Both the position numbers and the translations under genes were made by a program. From Prevotellaceae bacterium UBA4372 (GTDB lineage Bacteria > Bacteroidota > Bacteroidia > Bacteroidales > Bacteroidaceae), in the NCBI GenBank assembly GCA_002391275.1, contig DGSC01000070.1, positions 1 through 42,540 of the forward strand: a stretch of DNA of 42,540 nt. The letters are read 5' to 3'. The notes beneath the pieces are model-generated. The model was not told the origin of the DNA, did not search any database, and saw nothing but the letters and a program-made list of their open reading frames with translations. Positions 24,878 to 33,990 of the stretch are shown one piece after another (positions within the stretch are counted from its first letter, which is position 1; every line of letters starts with the position of its first letter).

Positions 24878-26524
24878 TCAGAACTTATAGCCAAGAGTAA
24901 ATGTAAAATTGTGACGGTCGAGATTCACATCCGTAGGAGTCAAACTCTTATCATCATCAGTAATAAATTGAGCCTCGGGCGCCTTCGCACTTTGATATTG
25001 ATCGTCGAATGCATAGAAGTCACCATGCTGACGACGATACTTATATGCAAAGTCTGCATAGAAGTTCTTGCCTCGATAACCCATACCAAAAGAAATAATG
25101 TTTGCAGCTTTAAGGTTTATGTAGTCTGTACCTGTGACATAATTCATGTAGTATGAGTCTATAGTTTGGCTAAAACGACCATTAGTCTTCATAGGCTGGC
25201 TATAGAAGTTATAACCCAAGCGAACAGCGAACTTGTCTATAGGCTTGTATTCTATACCGGCACGAACATTATGAACACCTTTCATGACATTATTGGTTAA
25301 AGCATTCATCTCCTTATCTGAATCCATGCCAATGCTTTGGTCGCCCCATTCGTCACTTTCCTGACGCGGGTATCCCATCTTAGCCTTGTTGTTCAATGAG
25401 TATTCATACTCGACATCCCAAGCTAAATAATTATCGACCGTTGAACCTATGCTGGCACGAAACTTCCATGGTGCATGAAGGTTGAATTCGAGATAGTTTG
25501 CATCAGGACTGTCGTACTGCTTGTATTCTCTATCAGTTTCAAGATAGGTATAGTCGTAAGACCCTGCTGCTTCATTCCAGCCATTATTCTGCCATTTGGT
25601 ATAGAAGGTGAAATAACTATTCTCCTGACGCAGCGTGTACCAGGTGGGAGTTTCTATAGCAACGCCAAAGCGGAGCGGACTATCTTCCATCGGACGAATT
25701 ATTGTTCCCAATTTGAGGTTGAACCCAGTCCCATTAACATCGTGCTGTGCATCGAGTGTGTAGTCCTGAAAACTGAAATCGGGATGGTAAGCACCTTCGA
25801 AATAGCCATCGCGAAACTCAACATAGGAAGTGTTACTACGATATTTCAGGAAATTAATGCCAAACGTAGCTCCCCAGAAAATACGATCCTGCACACCACC
25901 TGAGATGTTTAGATCAAGGCCGTAGAGATTGCCGCTGGAGGTACGATAGAAAGAGTTATCATTATTCTTATACTGGAGCTGACCTCCGTCTGCTGCAAAC
26001 ACATCATAGATACCCACGCCATAGGCTTGGTTGACGAGCGAGCCGTTGTTTTGTGAATAGTATTTGCCGAAGTCCATCATTAGCCCGGCCAGTTGGGCTG
26101 CCTGCGATAGTCCACCAAGGTTATTGTGCTCGGCTATCATCGACTGGTGGAAATCCAGTTTCTTCTGCAAGTTAAGGCCGAAATTCACGTTGTTGCCATT
26201 CGTATTGTTGAAAGCTGCAACAAAACCTATTTGATCGAATGAAAAATGACCGCGCGCATCACCATCTATGGCTTTGGCATCTTGAACAATGCCCCCCATA
26301 CTTATACTCAAGTCGTTGCGGCGCATCAAACCTATACCTGCCGGGTTATTAGAAATCACAGATATGTCGCCACCAAGGGCACCCATTGCACCACCCATGC
26401 CAACATAACGGGCTGTGCCGTAAACGTCGGAAGTGTTAGTAATGCGGTCGTTAGTATATGTGTCTTGCGCATAGCCCGAGACGTATGAGACCATTAGGGC
26501 TGCAAAAACAATTGACTTTTTCAT
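24878..26524 (-). CDS. OMPP1/FadL/TodX-like outer-membrane beta-barrel
   Basis: The 548-aa protein has a signal peptide (MKKSIVFAALMVSYVSGYAQ). The mature N terminus, TARYVGMGGAMGALGGDISVISNNPAGIGLMRRNDLSIS, is the plug-like signature of the FadL family, which moves hydrophobic compounds across the outer membrane. Many alternating beta strands follow, and the chain ends in FTFTLGYKF with a C-terminal Phe, as expected for a BAM-inserted barrel. The substrate is unknown. It lies 96 nt after the aromatic-rich protein gene on the same strand, with no clear promoter between. Confidence 0.88.
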   Translation of the reverse strand: MKKSIVFAALMVSYVSGYAQDTYTNDRITNTSDVYGTARYVGMGGAMGALGGDISVISNNPAGIGLMRRNDLSISMGGIVQDAKAIDGDARGHFSFDQIGFVAAFNNTNGNNVNFGLNLQKKLDFHQSMIAEHNNLGGLSQAAQLAGLMMDFGKYYSQNNGSLVNQAYGVGIYDVFAADGGQLQYKNNDNSFYRTSSGNLYGLDLNISGGVQDRIFWGATFGINFLKYRSNTSYVEFRDGYFEGAYHPDFSFQDYTLDAQHDVNGTGFNLKLGTIIRPMEDSPLRFGVAIETPTWYTLRQENSYFTFYTKWQNNGWNEAAGSYDYTYLETDREYKQYDSPDANYLEFNLHAPWKFRASIGSTVDNYLAWDVEYEYSLNNKAKMGYPRQESDEWGDQSIGMDSDKEMNALTNNVMKGVHNVRAGIEYKPIDKFAVRLGYNFYSQPMKTNGRFSQTIDSYYMNYVTGTDYINLKAANIISFGMGYRGKNFYADFAYKYRRQHGDFYAFDDQYQSAKAPEAQFITDDDKSLTPTDVNLDRHNFTFTLGYKF

Positions 26525-26620
26525 TATTATATATTCTTGAAAGAAATTATTATTACAACAGAAACATATTAATAAGCAATATGGCTTAATCAGTGGATCA
26601 AAAGAGCTTATTAGGAAACA

Positions 26621-27736
26621 TTAGCGACCTCTTCCGCCTCCGCCTCCGCGACTACCTCCTGTGAATCCTCCGCCTCCACGGCTGCCACCGGAAAAGCCTC
26701 CACCCGAGAAGCCTCCACTACGAGTACTACTTGAGCTGCTGCCAAAGCTGCCACTTCTGGATGAAGACGAAGAAGCACCCATGGTTGAACGTGAAGTTCC
26801 AAAAGACCCTACGCGTGAAGTCGTGCTTGAAGATGCATTTCCTCTTGAGGTAACGACATTACCTGAACGGCCTCCGGAAGTCGACTGGCGCGTACTAAAC
26901 GTTCCTGCACGTCCAGTACTATTTGAATAGCCACCAGCACTCCTGCTTCCACGGCTGTAGCCAGCACCACGTCCTGTATGTCCACGTTGACGTGACGTAT
27001 GAGCTCCATCTGTGCGGCTATTGTGAGCTCGTCCATAATAACCACCGCGGTAGTAACCACCGTAGTAGGGATAGCCCCATCCATAATAACCACCATACCA
27101 GTAAGGATCATATCCCCAATAGCCTCGCCAACCATAATAGCCGGTATACCCCCAATAAGGACGGTGCCAGCCGTAGTAGCCGCCATACCAGTAGGGATCA
27201 TAACTCCAGTACCAGCTATCCCAATAGAAAGGATCGTAATAGCTATAGTACCAGGGTGAAGCATAAACGCCTGCATATCCAAAACGATTGAGACGACGGG
27301 TAAAGGCATAGTCCTCTCCATCCTGATAGCCCTCGTTGTAGCCTTGTGCATAGACATCATTTGCCAGAGAGCGTGTCGTCACAGCCATAGAGTCATCCAT
27401 GACATATAGCGTGTCGTTACCAGGTATTTGGTACGTGAAGGTTCCGTCAGGATTCTCTACCATACGAGATTGGGCGCCACTACGACCACGACGGTTATAT
27501 TCATCTACATCGCGAGCAGAACCACTGACATTGACGGGCTCATCCTCATCAGCATAAACAATCTGTACGGGCACATAGCGACGATCATCAGATTGAGCTT
27601 TAGCCTCAGCTTCTGCCTTGACCTTCTTCGCCCTCTTGTTTACAAAGTAGACATCGTCCTGGGCCACTAAGGATGTTAGTGGAACGAAAAGCAGTGCCAT
27701 GACTGCCGACAAGAATTTTGTTTTCATCATTTTCAT
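26621..27736 (-). CDS. Secreted aromatic-rich protein with Gly/Ser/Arg tail
   Basis: The 371-aa product (ATG 27736; a TTG nine bases upstream is less likely) has a signal peptide ending near LTSLVAQ. Residues about 28-150 are charged and ordered (VYFVNKRAKKVKAEAEAKA, GYNEGYQDGEDYAFTRR). Residues about 153-235 are dominated by Tyr, Trp, Gly and Pro, with YDPYWYGGYYGW occurring twice 30 residues apart. From about 236 to the end the chain is Gly/Ser/Arg-rich and finishes in GGxRGGGG repeats. The repeat is also visible in DNA: 18 nt matching in 17 positions at 27095-27112 and 27185-27202, 90 bp apart. I do not recognise a function; an envelope or self-assembling structural role is possible. It has a strong promoter of its own. 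Confidence 0.75.
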   Translation of the reverse strand: MKMMKTKFLSAVMALLFVPLTSLVAQDDVYFVNKRAKKVKAEAEAKAQSDDRRYVPVQIVYADEDEPVNVSGSARDVDEYNRRGRSGAQSRMVENPDGTFTYQIPGNDTLYVMDDSMAVTTRSLANDVYAQGYNEGYQDGEDYAFTRRLNRFGYAGVYASPWYYSYYDPFYWDSWYWSYDPYWYGGYYGWHRPYWGYTGYYGWRGYWGYDPYWYGGYYGWGYPYYGGYYRGGYYGRAHNSRTDGAHTSRQRGHTGRGAGYSRGSRSAGGYSNSTGRAGTFSTRQSTSGGRSGNVVTSRGNASSSTTSRVGSFGTSRSTMGASSSSSRSGSFGSSSSSTRSGGFSGGGFSGGSRGGGGFTGGSRGGGGGRGR

Positions 27737-27769
27737 ATCCTTCAATAAAATAGTTTATATTTTCTGGTG

Positions 27770-27800
27770 CAAAAGTAGTCCATCATCCATATTCGGCAAA
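27770..27800 (-). promoter_or_regulatory. Promoter of the aromatic-rich protein gene
   Basis: On the minus strand TTTG (27800-27797), a 19-nt spacer and TACTTTTG (27777-27770) match both Bacteroidetes elements. The start codon at 27736 follows after 33 nt. Confidence 0.78.
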
Positions 27801-27836
27801 AGGAAAAATCCTAAATAACGGGAGAAAATCCCTAAA
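27801..27836 (-). promoter_or_regulatory. Pair of similar inverted-repeat elements abutting the -33 box
   Basis: Two related elements lie side by side: AGGA-AAAA-TCCT then AAA (27801-27815) and GGGA-GAAAA-TCCC then TAAA (27820-27836). Each is a 4-bp inverted repeat around an A-rich centre, and the centres are about 20 bp apart, two helical turns. They directly abut the -33 element of the aromatic-rich protein gene, a typical activator or repressor position. The rest of the 27737-28039 gap is A/T-rich and holds only this and the fabD promoter. Confidence 0.4.
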
Positions 27837-27994
27837 CGCTATACATAAACGTAACGCTCATTTTGCCATTAAATATACGGATACTTCTTTCTTTTGTGTC
27901 TACAAAAGTATGGATTAGTGCCCATTTAAGCAAACAAAGCAAATTAAAAATAAGGAAAATCAACAAAAAAGAAGTGAATGATGAAAAAATTAAC

Positions 27995-28002
27995 TAATTT
28001 TG
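27995..28002 (+). promoter_or_regulatory. -7 box upstream of fabD
   Basis: TAATTTTG matches TAnnTTTG and lies 37 nt before the fabD ATG. No good -33 element is visible at 19-21 nt. Confidence 0.5.
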
Positions 28003-28039
28003 CGCCAAAATACGTATACATTAAAATAGAAAAACAATT

Positions 28040-28942
28040 ATGAAAGCATTCGTTTTCCCTGGTCAGGGTGCCCAGTTCTCTGGTATGGGCAAAGACCTGT
28101 ATGAAAGTAACGCAGAGGCAAAGGCTCTTTTTGATAAAGCAAACGAGATTCTCGGTTTCGAGATTACAAAGGTAATGTTTGAAGGTACCGCCGATGAGTT
28201 GAAGCAGACAAAGGTAACCCAACCTGCAGTTTTCCTTCATTCTGTTATCACCGCTATCTGTTTAGGCGACAAATTCCAGCCTGATATGGTTGGCGGTCAC
28301 TCCTTAGGCGAGTTCAGTGCTCTCGTTGCAGCTGGTGCACTTTCCTTCGAGGACGGTCTTCGTTTAGTTAGTGCCCGTGCACAAGCCATGCAGAAAGCAT
28401 GCGAAGCACAGCCTTCAACAATGGCAGCCATCATTGGTCTCGATGATGAAACTGTAGAACGTATCTGTGCCGAAGTTGCAGCCGAAGGTGGCGTATGTGT
28501 ACCTGCTAACTACAATAATCCTGGCCAACTCGTCATCAGCGGCACAGTGGAAGCTATAGGTAAAGCGTGCGAGAAGCTGAAAGAAGCTGGTGCAAAGCGC
28601 GCCCTTCCCTTACCCGTTGGTGGTGCGTTCCACAGTCCACTCATGCAACCCGCGAAGGATGAATTGCAGGCTGCAATTGAAGCAACCGAGTTTCACACTC
28701 CCAAGTGCCCAGTTTACCAAAATGTAGACGGAAAAGCACACACAGTTCCTGAAGAGATTAAGGCGAACCTTATTGCACAGCTCACTGCCAGCGTTCGCTG
28801 GACACAGGAAGTCCAAGCCATGCTTGAGGCTGGAGCAACAGAATTTACAGAGTGTGGGCCTGGGAAAGCCCTTCAAGGCATGATTGCCAAAATCGCTAAA
28901 GGCATAGAAGGCCTTGTAGTGCGTAGCGCTACCGAACTGTAA
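28040..28942 (+). CDS. fabD: Malonyl-CoA:ACP transacylase
   Basis: It transfers malonyl groups from CoA to acyl carrier protein, supplying fatty acid synthesis. At 300 aa it has the usual length. FPGQGAQFSGMG (6-17) opens the protein, GHSLGE (86-91) holds the nucleophile Ser88, and GAFHSPLM carries the catalytic His198. QNVDGKAH and the C-terminal ECGPGKALQGM are also typical. No other fatty-acid gene is next to it; it stands alone before the GH13 gene. Confidence 0.96.
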   Translation: MKAFVFPGQGAQFSGMGKDLYESNAEAKALFDKANEILGFEITKVMFEGTADELKQTKVTQPAVFLHSVITAICLGDKFQPDMVGGHSLGEFSALVAAGALSFEDGLRLVSARAQAMQKACEAQPSTMAAIIGLDDETVERICAEVAAEGGVCVPANYNNPGQLVISGTVEAIGKACEKLKEAGAKRALPLPVGGAFHSPLMQPAKDELQAAIEATEFHTPKCPVYQNVDGKAHTVPEEIKANLIAQLTASVRWTQEVQAMLEAGATEFTECGPGKALQGMIAKIAKGIEGLVVRSATEL

Positions 28943-28970
28943 GTCATCAGTTCCCGTAGTGACTTACGGG
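28941..28970 (+). other. Two mutually exclusive hairpins between fabD and the GH13 gene
   Basis: AAGTCA (28941-28946) can pair with TGACTT (28960-28965), or CCCGTA (28953-28958) can pair with TACGGG (28965-28970); both cannot form fully. There is no T-run after the second stem. It may be a weak attenuator, mRNA processing site or chance. Confidence 0.3.
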
Positions 28971-28986
28971 GCTATTACTATTCAAA

Positions 28987-30771
28987 ATGACATTAAATCG
29001 TTTAAAAAAATTGTACTTGCTTGCTTGCATCGGACTCTTCGCGGGTCTGATGCAAGCTTGTTCATTATATCCCGACCCAGTGGAGATGCAAAAACCCGTT
29101 ATCTATCAAGTATTCACACGCCTTTTTGGCAACGACACGAACGTTAATGAACACAATGGCGACCGCTCGGTTAACGGTTGCGGAACTATGGCCGATTTCA
29201 CGCCTAAAGCTTTAGGCGAGATCCGCAATCTTGGTGCCACACATATTTGGTACACAGGCATCATCGAACACGCCACTCAGACCGATTTCTCGGCCTTCGG
29301 CATCGCACGCGACCACCGAGCCATTGTCAAAGGAAAGGCTGGCAGCGCATACGCAATAAAGGATTATTACGATATTGACCCCGATATCGCAACGAGTGTC
29401 CTCTCGCGTATGAAAGAATTTGATGCCTTAGTAGACCGCACTCATAAAGCAGGGCTGAAAATGATTATAGACTTCGTGCCGAATCACGTAGCCCGACAAT
29501 ACCATAGTGATGTATGCCAGGATGGTGTTCAAGACCTTGGAGCAGCCGACGATACGACGATGCATTTCTCACCGACTAACAACTTTTACTATTTCCCAGG
29601 CCACCAGTTCACAGCAGACTTCGACCTCCAAGCTGATGAGGATTCACCATACATAGAACAACCGGCCCGCGCCACTGGCAACGATGTATTCTCCAGTCAT
29701 GCCCGCAAAGACGATTGGTATGAAACGGTGAAATTGAATTATGGCATCGACTACACAGCCGGACGCATTAACCATTTCGACCCTGTTCCTTCAACATGGA
29801 ATAAGATGCTGGGGATACTGCAGTTTTGGGCAGATAAAGGCGTCGACGGTTTCCGCTGCGACATGGCCGAAATGGTGCCATCGGAATTCTGGGGTTGGGC
29901 TATACCTCAGGTGAAAGAAACTCATCCTGGGATTATCTTCATCGCTGAGATATACGGCCCCGACGCTTATCGTCGCTATATCCATGAAGGCGGTTTCGAC
30001 TATCTCTACGACAAAGTTGGCTTATACGATACTTTACGTGCTGTGACATGTGGTAATGCAAACGCGGAAGCCATTACACACTGCTGGCAAGCTGTCGACG
30101 ACATCCGACCAAACATGCTTTCATTCCTCGAGAACCATGATGAGCAGCGCATAGCTTCGGACTTCTTTGCCGGTGACGGTGAACACGGACGTGCACCGAT
30201 GTTGGTGGCTGCTACTATCAGCACGGGACCGGTGATGCTCTATTTCGGTCAGGAACTGGGCGAGCGTGGCATGGATGACGAGGGATTCAGCGGACGCGAT
30301 GGCCGCACGACAATCTTCGACTATTGGACTGTCAGCACCATCTCACGATGGCGCAACAAAGGGAAGTTTGACGGACGGAAACTTACGCCACAAGAGATTG
30401 ACCTCCAGACTTTTTATAAAAAATTATTAAATCTATGCGAGAGCGAGAGAGCTATTCGCGAAGGTGACTTCTACGACCTTATGTATGTGAATCCGCTTAG
30501 TGATTCGTTCAACCCTCACCGTCATTATGCCTACCTCCGCAGATATGGAAAGGAAGTGCTATTATGCGTAGCCAATTTCGACGATAAAGAAGCTACAGTT
30601 GACATACATATTCCGGAACAAGTGTTTGAGCTCTACGGTCTGAAATCCAAGACCAAAGTCAAGGCTGTGAACCTACTCACTGATGAAGCTACTACTATAG
30701 CCTTTTCGCCATCAGTACCTGTTCGCGTAACCGTACCCGCACTTAACGGAGTAATTATGAAAATTAAATAA
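28987..30771 (+). CDS. GH13 alpha-amylase-family lipoprotein
   Basis: The 594-aa protein has a lipoprotein signal (LLACIGLFAGLMQAC, lipidated Cys25) and a complete GH13 barrel acting on alpha-glucans in the envelope. Region I is DFVPNH (162-167), region II GFRCDMAE with nucleophile Asp292, region III FIAEIYG with acid/base Glu321, and region IV FLENHDE with Asp385, so the triad is intact. The early part (VIYQVFTRLFGNDTNVN) and a C-terminal beta domain after about 500 complete the usual layout. The exact specificity cannot be read. It begins 44 nt after fabD, and the SLC13 gene follows 29 nt later. Confidence 0.92.
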   Translation: MTLNRLKKLYLLACIGLFAGLMQACSLYPDPVEMQKPVIYQVFTRLFGNDTNVNEHNGDRSVNGCGTMADFTPKALGEIRNLGATHIWYTGIIEHATQTDFSAFGIARDHRAIVKGKAGSAYAIKDYYDIDPDIATSVLSRMKEFDALVDRTHKAGLKMIIDFVPNHVARQYHSDVCQDGVQDLGAADDTTMHFSPTNNFYYFPGHQFTADFDLQADEDSPYIEQPARATGNDVFSSHARKDDWYETVKLNYGIDYTAGRINHFDPVPSTWNKMLGILQFWADKGVDGFRCDMAEMVPSEFWGWAIPQVKETHPGIIFIAEIYGPDAYRRYIHEGGFDYLYDKVGLYDTLRAVTCGNANAEAITHCWQAVDDIRPNMLSFLENHDEQRIASDFFAGDGEHGRAPMLVAATISTGPVMLYFGQELGERGMDDEGFSGRDGRTTIFDYWTVSTISRWRNKGKFDGRKLTPQEIDLQTFYKKLLNLCESERAIREGDFYDLMYVNPLSDSFNPHRHYAYLRRYGKEVLLCVANFDDKEATVDIHIPEQVFELYGLKSKTKVKAVNLLTDEATTIAFSPSVPVRVTVPALNGVIMKIK

Positions 30772-30800
30772 ACATCTGTACATACACAAAAAGATAAGAC

Positions 30801-32459
30801 ATGACATTCCCTATAATATATGTTTCGCTTATTCTCGTATTCATGCTTGTAGCATTGATGCGTGAATGCCTGCGCCCAGGTCTTATCCTATTTACGGCTG
30901 TGGTATTACTGCTCGTGGCAGGCATCATCAACCCAGAGGAAGCTCTGAAAGGCTTCTCCAACAAGGGTATGATTACCGTTGCGCTACTCTATCTCGTGAG
31001 TGAAGGCGTGCGCAAAAGCGGGATACTTGAGCGGATAGTATTCAGTATGTTACCGAAGAAGAATGCAAGCATTACTTCAGCAGGAATGCGCTTCTATCCC
31101 ATCGTAACTTTCATATCTGCTTTTTTCAACAACACCCCTGTTGTCGTCATCTTTGCTCCTATGATCAAGAATTGGGCACGCAAGATGAAACTGCCACCTA
31201 CGAAGTTTCTCATCCCCCTCTCCTACGCCACAGTTATCGGTGGTATCTGCACCCTTATCGGTACGACCACTAATCTCGTGCTGCATGGTATGCTCATTCA
31301 GGAAGCCAAGGACGAGGCTTTAGCCGTTGAGAATGGTGCTGCCGAAGGCATTCTGATGCGTTTCGGAATAGATGGAATGTCAATGTTTGAACTATCGAAA
31401 GTTGGTGTTTTCATAGCCCTTGCCGGACTAATTTATCTGATTTTCTTCTCTAAATATTTCCTTCCCAATGATCGCCGTTCTGAGGAAGAAGCGGCAGAAC
31501 AGGACCTTGCCCCTGGCATGACACGACACGAGGTTCTCCTCGGCAACCGCTTTCCTGGCTTGGGCAAGACGCTGCATGAATTTGATTTCTACAGACACTA
31601 CGGGGCTCACGTCCGCGCCATCAGTCGTGGCGGCAGCATCGTAGAAGGTGATTTCATGAACATGCGAATGACCCATGAGGACACACTCATCATCGATGCA
31701 GACGACTCGTTCATGAAAGCTTGGGGCGATAGTCGTGTGTTCTGGATGATTAACCGAGTAGGCGACTACGAGCCGCCTATGGGACAAAAGAAGCGTTGGT
31801 TAGCATTGGTGCTGCTTATTCTGATGATTATCGGTGCAACTGTTGGGGAGCTCGAACCCGTGAAGCAGTACTTAGCGCAGTCCAACTTTGTTCAGGCGCA
31901 CATGCCTGGGCTGAAGCTCGACATGTTCTTCTTCGTATGCATCACTGTGATTATCATGGCGTGGACGCGTATGTTCTCACCCCGCAAGTACACTAAGTTC
32001 TTCTCTTGGGACGTCCTCATCACCATCGCTTGCGCTTTTGCTATATCCACGGCGATGACGAAGAGCGGCTTTGCCGACTTCATTGCAGGCTACATCATTT
32101 CACTCACCGACATCGTCAAGGGTTCGGACTACGGAGTATATATCATTCTGGCTGCACTTTTCCTTATCACCAATATCTTTACCGAGCTCATTACCAACAA
32201 TGCCGCTGCCGCATTGGCTTTCCCTTTGGCGTTGTCAGTTTCCGAGAAGTTAGGTGCTGACCCAATGCCCTTCGTCGTTTGTATCTGTTTCGCCGCCAGC
32301 TCAGCTTTTTCAACTCCAATCGGCTACCAAACAAACCTCATCGTGCAAGGCGTAGGCGGATACAAGTTTTCAGACTTCGTGAAAGTCGGTTTACCTATGA
32401 ATATCATCGTCTTTACCTTGAGCGTGTTGCTCATCCCTATATTCTATCATCTGATTTAA
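30801..32459 (+). CDS. SLC13-family anion transporter with RCK_C domain, probable sulfate importer
   Basis: The 552-aa inner-membrane protein has about 11-12 hydrophobic segments in two halves. Each half has a re-entrant family motif: FISAFFNNTPVVVIFAPMI (about 109-127) with YATVIGGICTLIGTTTNLVLHG, and NIFTELITNNAAAALAFPLAL with SSAFSTPIGYQTNLIVQG near the C terminus. A cytoplasmic loop (about 225-310: HEFDFYRHYGAHVRAISRGG, EDTLIIDADD) resembles an RCK_C/TrkA-C ligand-binding domain. The family moves sulfate or dicarboxylates. Its stop codon is 1 nt from cysC, which makes sulfate the likely substrate; that part is inference from context. Confidence 0.9.
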   Translation: MTFPIIYVSLILVFMLVALMRECLRPGLILFTAVVLLLVAGIINPEEALKGFSNKGMITVALLYLVSEGVRKSGILERIVFSMLPKKNASITSAGMRFYPIVTFISAFFNNTPVVVIFAPMIKNWARKMKLPPTKFLIPLSYATVIGGICTLIGTTTNLVLHGMLIQEAKDEALAVENGAAEGILMRFGIDGMSMFELSKVGVFIALAGLIYLIFFSKYFLPNDRRSEEEAAEQDLAPGMTRHEVLLGNRFPGLGKTLHEFDFYRHYGAHVRAISRGGSIVEGDFMNMRMTHEDTLIIDADDSFMKAWGDSRVFWMINRVGDYEPPMGQKKRWLALVLLILMIIGATVGELEPVKQYLAQSNFVQAHMPGLKLDMFFFVCITVIIMAWTRMFSPRKYTKFFSWDVLITIACAFAISTAMTKSGFADFIAGYIISLTDIVKGSDYGVYIILAALFLITNIFTELITNNAAAALAFPLALSVSEKLGADPMPFVVCICFAASSAFSTPIGYQTNLIVQGVGGYKFSDFVKVGLPMNIIVFTLSVLLIPIFYHLI

Positions 32460-32460
32460 T

Positions 32461-33060
32461 ATGGAAACAGAAAACATATACCCCATCACCATGATGACGC
32501 GCGAGGATAAAGAGCAACTGCTCAACCAGCGCGGTATGATGGTTTGGTTCACAGGCCTCAGCGGTTCAGGCAAATCAACTATTGCCCTTGGTGTTGAACG
32601 TGAGCTGCATCGACGTGGCCTGCTCTGTCGCATACTCGATGGCGACAATATTCGCACAGGCATTAATGCTGGCCTTGGCTTTAGCGCTGAAGACCGACGC
32701 GAAAACATCAGACGCATTGCCGAGGTAGGCAAACTTTTCGTTGACACGGGCATTATCACTCTTGCTGCTTTCGTCTCGCCCACCAATGAATACCGCCAAC
32801 TGGCACGCAACATCATCGGAGCAAAAGATTTCTTCGAGGTCTATGTATCTACTCCTCTTGAAGAGTGCGAGCGTCGTGATGTCAAAGGACTCTATGCACG
32901 TGCCCGCCGTGGTGAAGTGAAGAACTTTACTGGCATAAGTTCTCCTTTCGAGGCTCCTGAACATCCCAACCTTGACATTGACACAAGTCGGCAGCCGTTG
33001 GAAACGAGTGTGAATCAGGTCGTCGAATTAATTATAGATTCATCAAAAGAAAAAGTATAA
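32461..33060 (+). CDS. cysC: Adenylylsulfate (APS) kinase
   Basis: It phosphorylates APS to PAPS, the universal sulfonate donor. The 199-aa protein is full length: FTGLSGSGKST (Walker A, 30-40), ILDGDNIRTGINAGLGFSAEDRRENIRRIAEV (about 59-90), AAFVSPTNEYRQLAR, VYVSTPLEECERRDVKGLYARARRGEVKNFTGISSPFEAPEHPNLDIDT. It follows the SLC13 gene by 1 nt and precedes cysD by 10 nt. In most sulfate reducers-by-assimilation PAPS goes to CysH, but no reductase is present here. Confidence 0.96.
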   Translation: METENIYPITMMTREDKEQLLNQRGMMVWFTGLSGSGKSTIALGVERELHRRGLLCRILDGDNIRTGINAGLGFSAEDRRENIRRIAEVGKLFVDTGIITLAAFVSPTNEYRQLARNIIGAKDFFEVYVSTPLEECERRDVKGLYARARRGEVKNFTGISSPFEAPEHPNLDIDTSRQPLETSVNQVVELIIDSSKEKV

Positions 33061-33070
33061 TATCACAATT

Positions 33071-33979
33071 ATGAATAACTATCATCTTTCTCATCTTCAG
33101 GAACTCGAAGCCGAAAGCATACATATCATCCGTGAAGTGGCAGCCGAGTTCGAGAACCCGGTAATGCTGTATAGCATAGGTAAGGACAGTAGCGTCATGG
33201 TACGACTAGCCGAGAAAGCTTTCGCCCCTGGCAAAGTGCCCTTTCCACTCATGCACATCGACTCGAAATGGAAGTTCAAGGAGATGATTCAGTTCCGCGA
33301 CGAATACGCCAAGAAATACGGTTGGAACCTCATCGTGGAGTCAAATATGGAAGCGTTCAATGCTGGCGTTGGGCCTTTTACCCACGGTTCAAAAGTCCAC
33401 ACAGACCTCATGAAGACCAAGGCTTTGCTTGATGCACTAAACAAATATAAATTCGACGCAGCCTTTGGTGGTGCACGCCGCGACGAAGAGAAGAGCCGTG
33501 CTAAGGAACGCATATTCTCGTTCCGCGACCAGTTCCAACAGTGGGATCCCAAGAATCAGCGTCCCGAGCTGTGGGACATCTACAATGCCCGCATCCACAA
33601 AGGCGAGAGCATACGTGTCTTTCCGCTTTCTAACTGGACAGAGCTTGACATCTGGCAATACATTCGCCTTGAAAAAATCCCTATTGTACCACTCTACTAT
33701 GCCAAGGAACGACCGTGTGTAGAGATCGACGGCAACCTCATCATGGCCGACGACGACCGACTGCCCGAGAAGTACCGACCAATGATTAAGCCGCGCATGG
33801 TACGTTTCCGCACCCTCGGCTGCTGGCCTTTGACCGGTGCCGTAGAGAGCACGGCAACAACCATCGAAGAAATTGTCGAAGAGATGATGACAACCACCAA
33901 GAGCGAACGTACCACGCGCGTCATCGACTTCGATCAAGAAGCCTCCATGGAACAAAAGAAACGCGAAGGCTATTTCTAA
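33071..33979 (+). CDS. cysD: Sulfate adenylyltransferase subunit 2
   Basis: CysD is the catalytic ATP-pyrophosphatase subunit of ATP sulfurylase and makes APS from ATP and sulfate, driven by GTP hydrolysis in CysN. The 302-aa protein has the PP-loop SIGKDS (35-40), PLMHIDSKWKFKEM, FGGARRDEEKSRAKERIFSFRD, FPLSNWTELDIWQYI and the C-terminal RTLGCWPLTGAVES. It is intact. Its partner cysN, normally next to it, is 3.98 kb away behind the large helicase gene. Confidence 0.96.
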   Translation: MNNYHLSHLQELEAESIHIIREVAAEFENPVMLYSIGKDSSVMVRLAEKAFAPGKVPFPLMHIDSKWKFKEMIQFRDEYAKKYGWNLIVESNMEAFNAGVGPFTHGSKVHTDLMKTKALLDALNKYKFDAAFGGARRDEEKSRAKERIFSFRDQFQQWDPKNQRPELWDIYNARIHKGESIRVFPLSNWTELDIWQYIRLEKIPIVPLYYAKERPCVEIDGNLIMADDDRLPEKYRPMIKPRMVRFRTLGCWPLTGAVESTATTIEEIVEEMMTTTKSERTTRVIDFDQEASMEQKKREGYF

Positions 33980-33990
33980 ATGTCCTGTCT

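Noticed and set aside
26809..27360. Long frames overlapping the aromatic-rich gene on both strands
   Set aside because: They arise from the low-complexity, GC-biased repeats of the true gene and give Met/Ile/Thr- or His-rich nonsense without a signal or motif.
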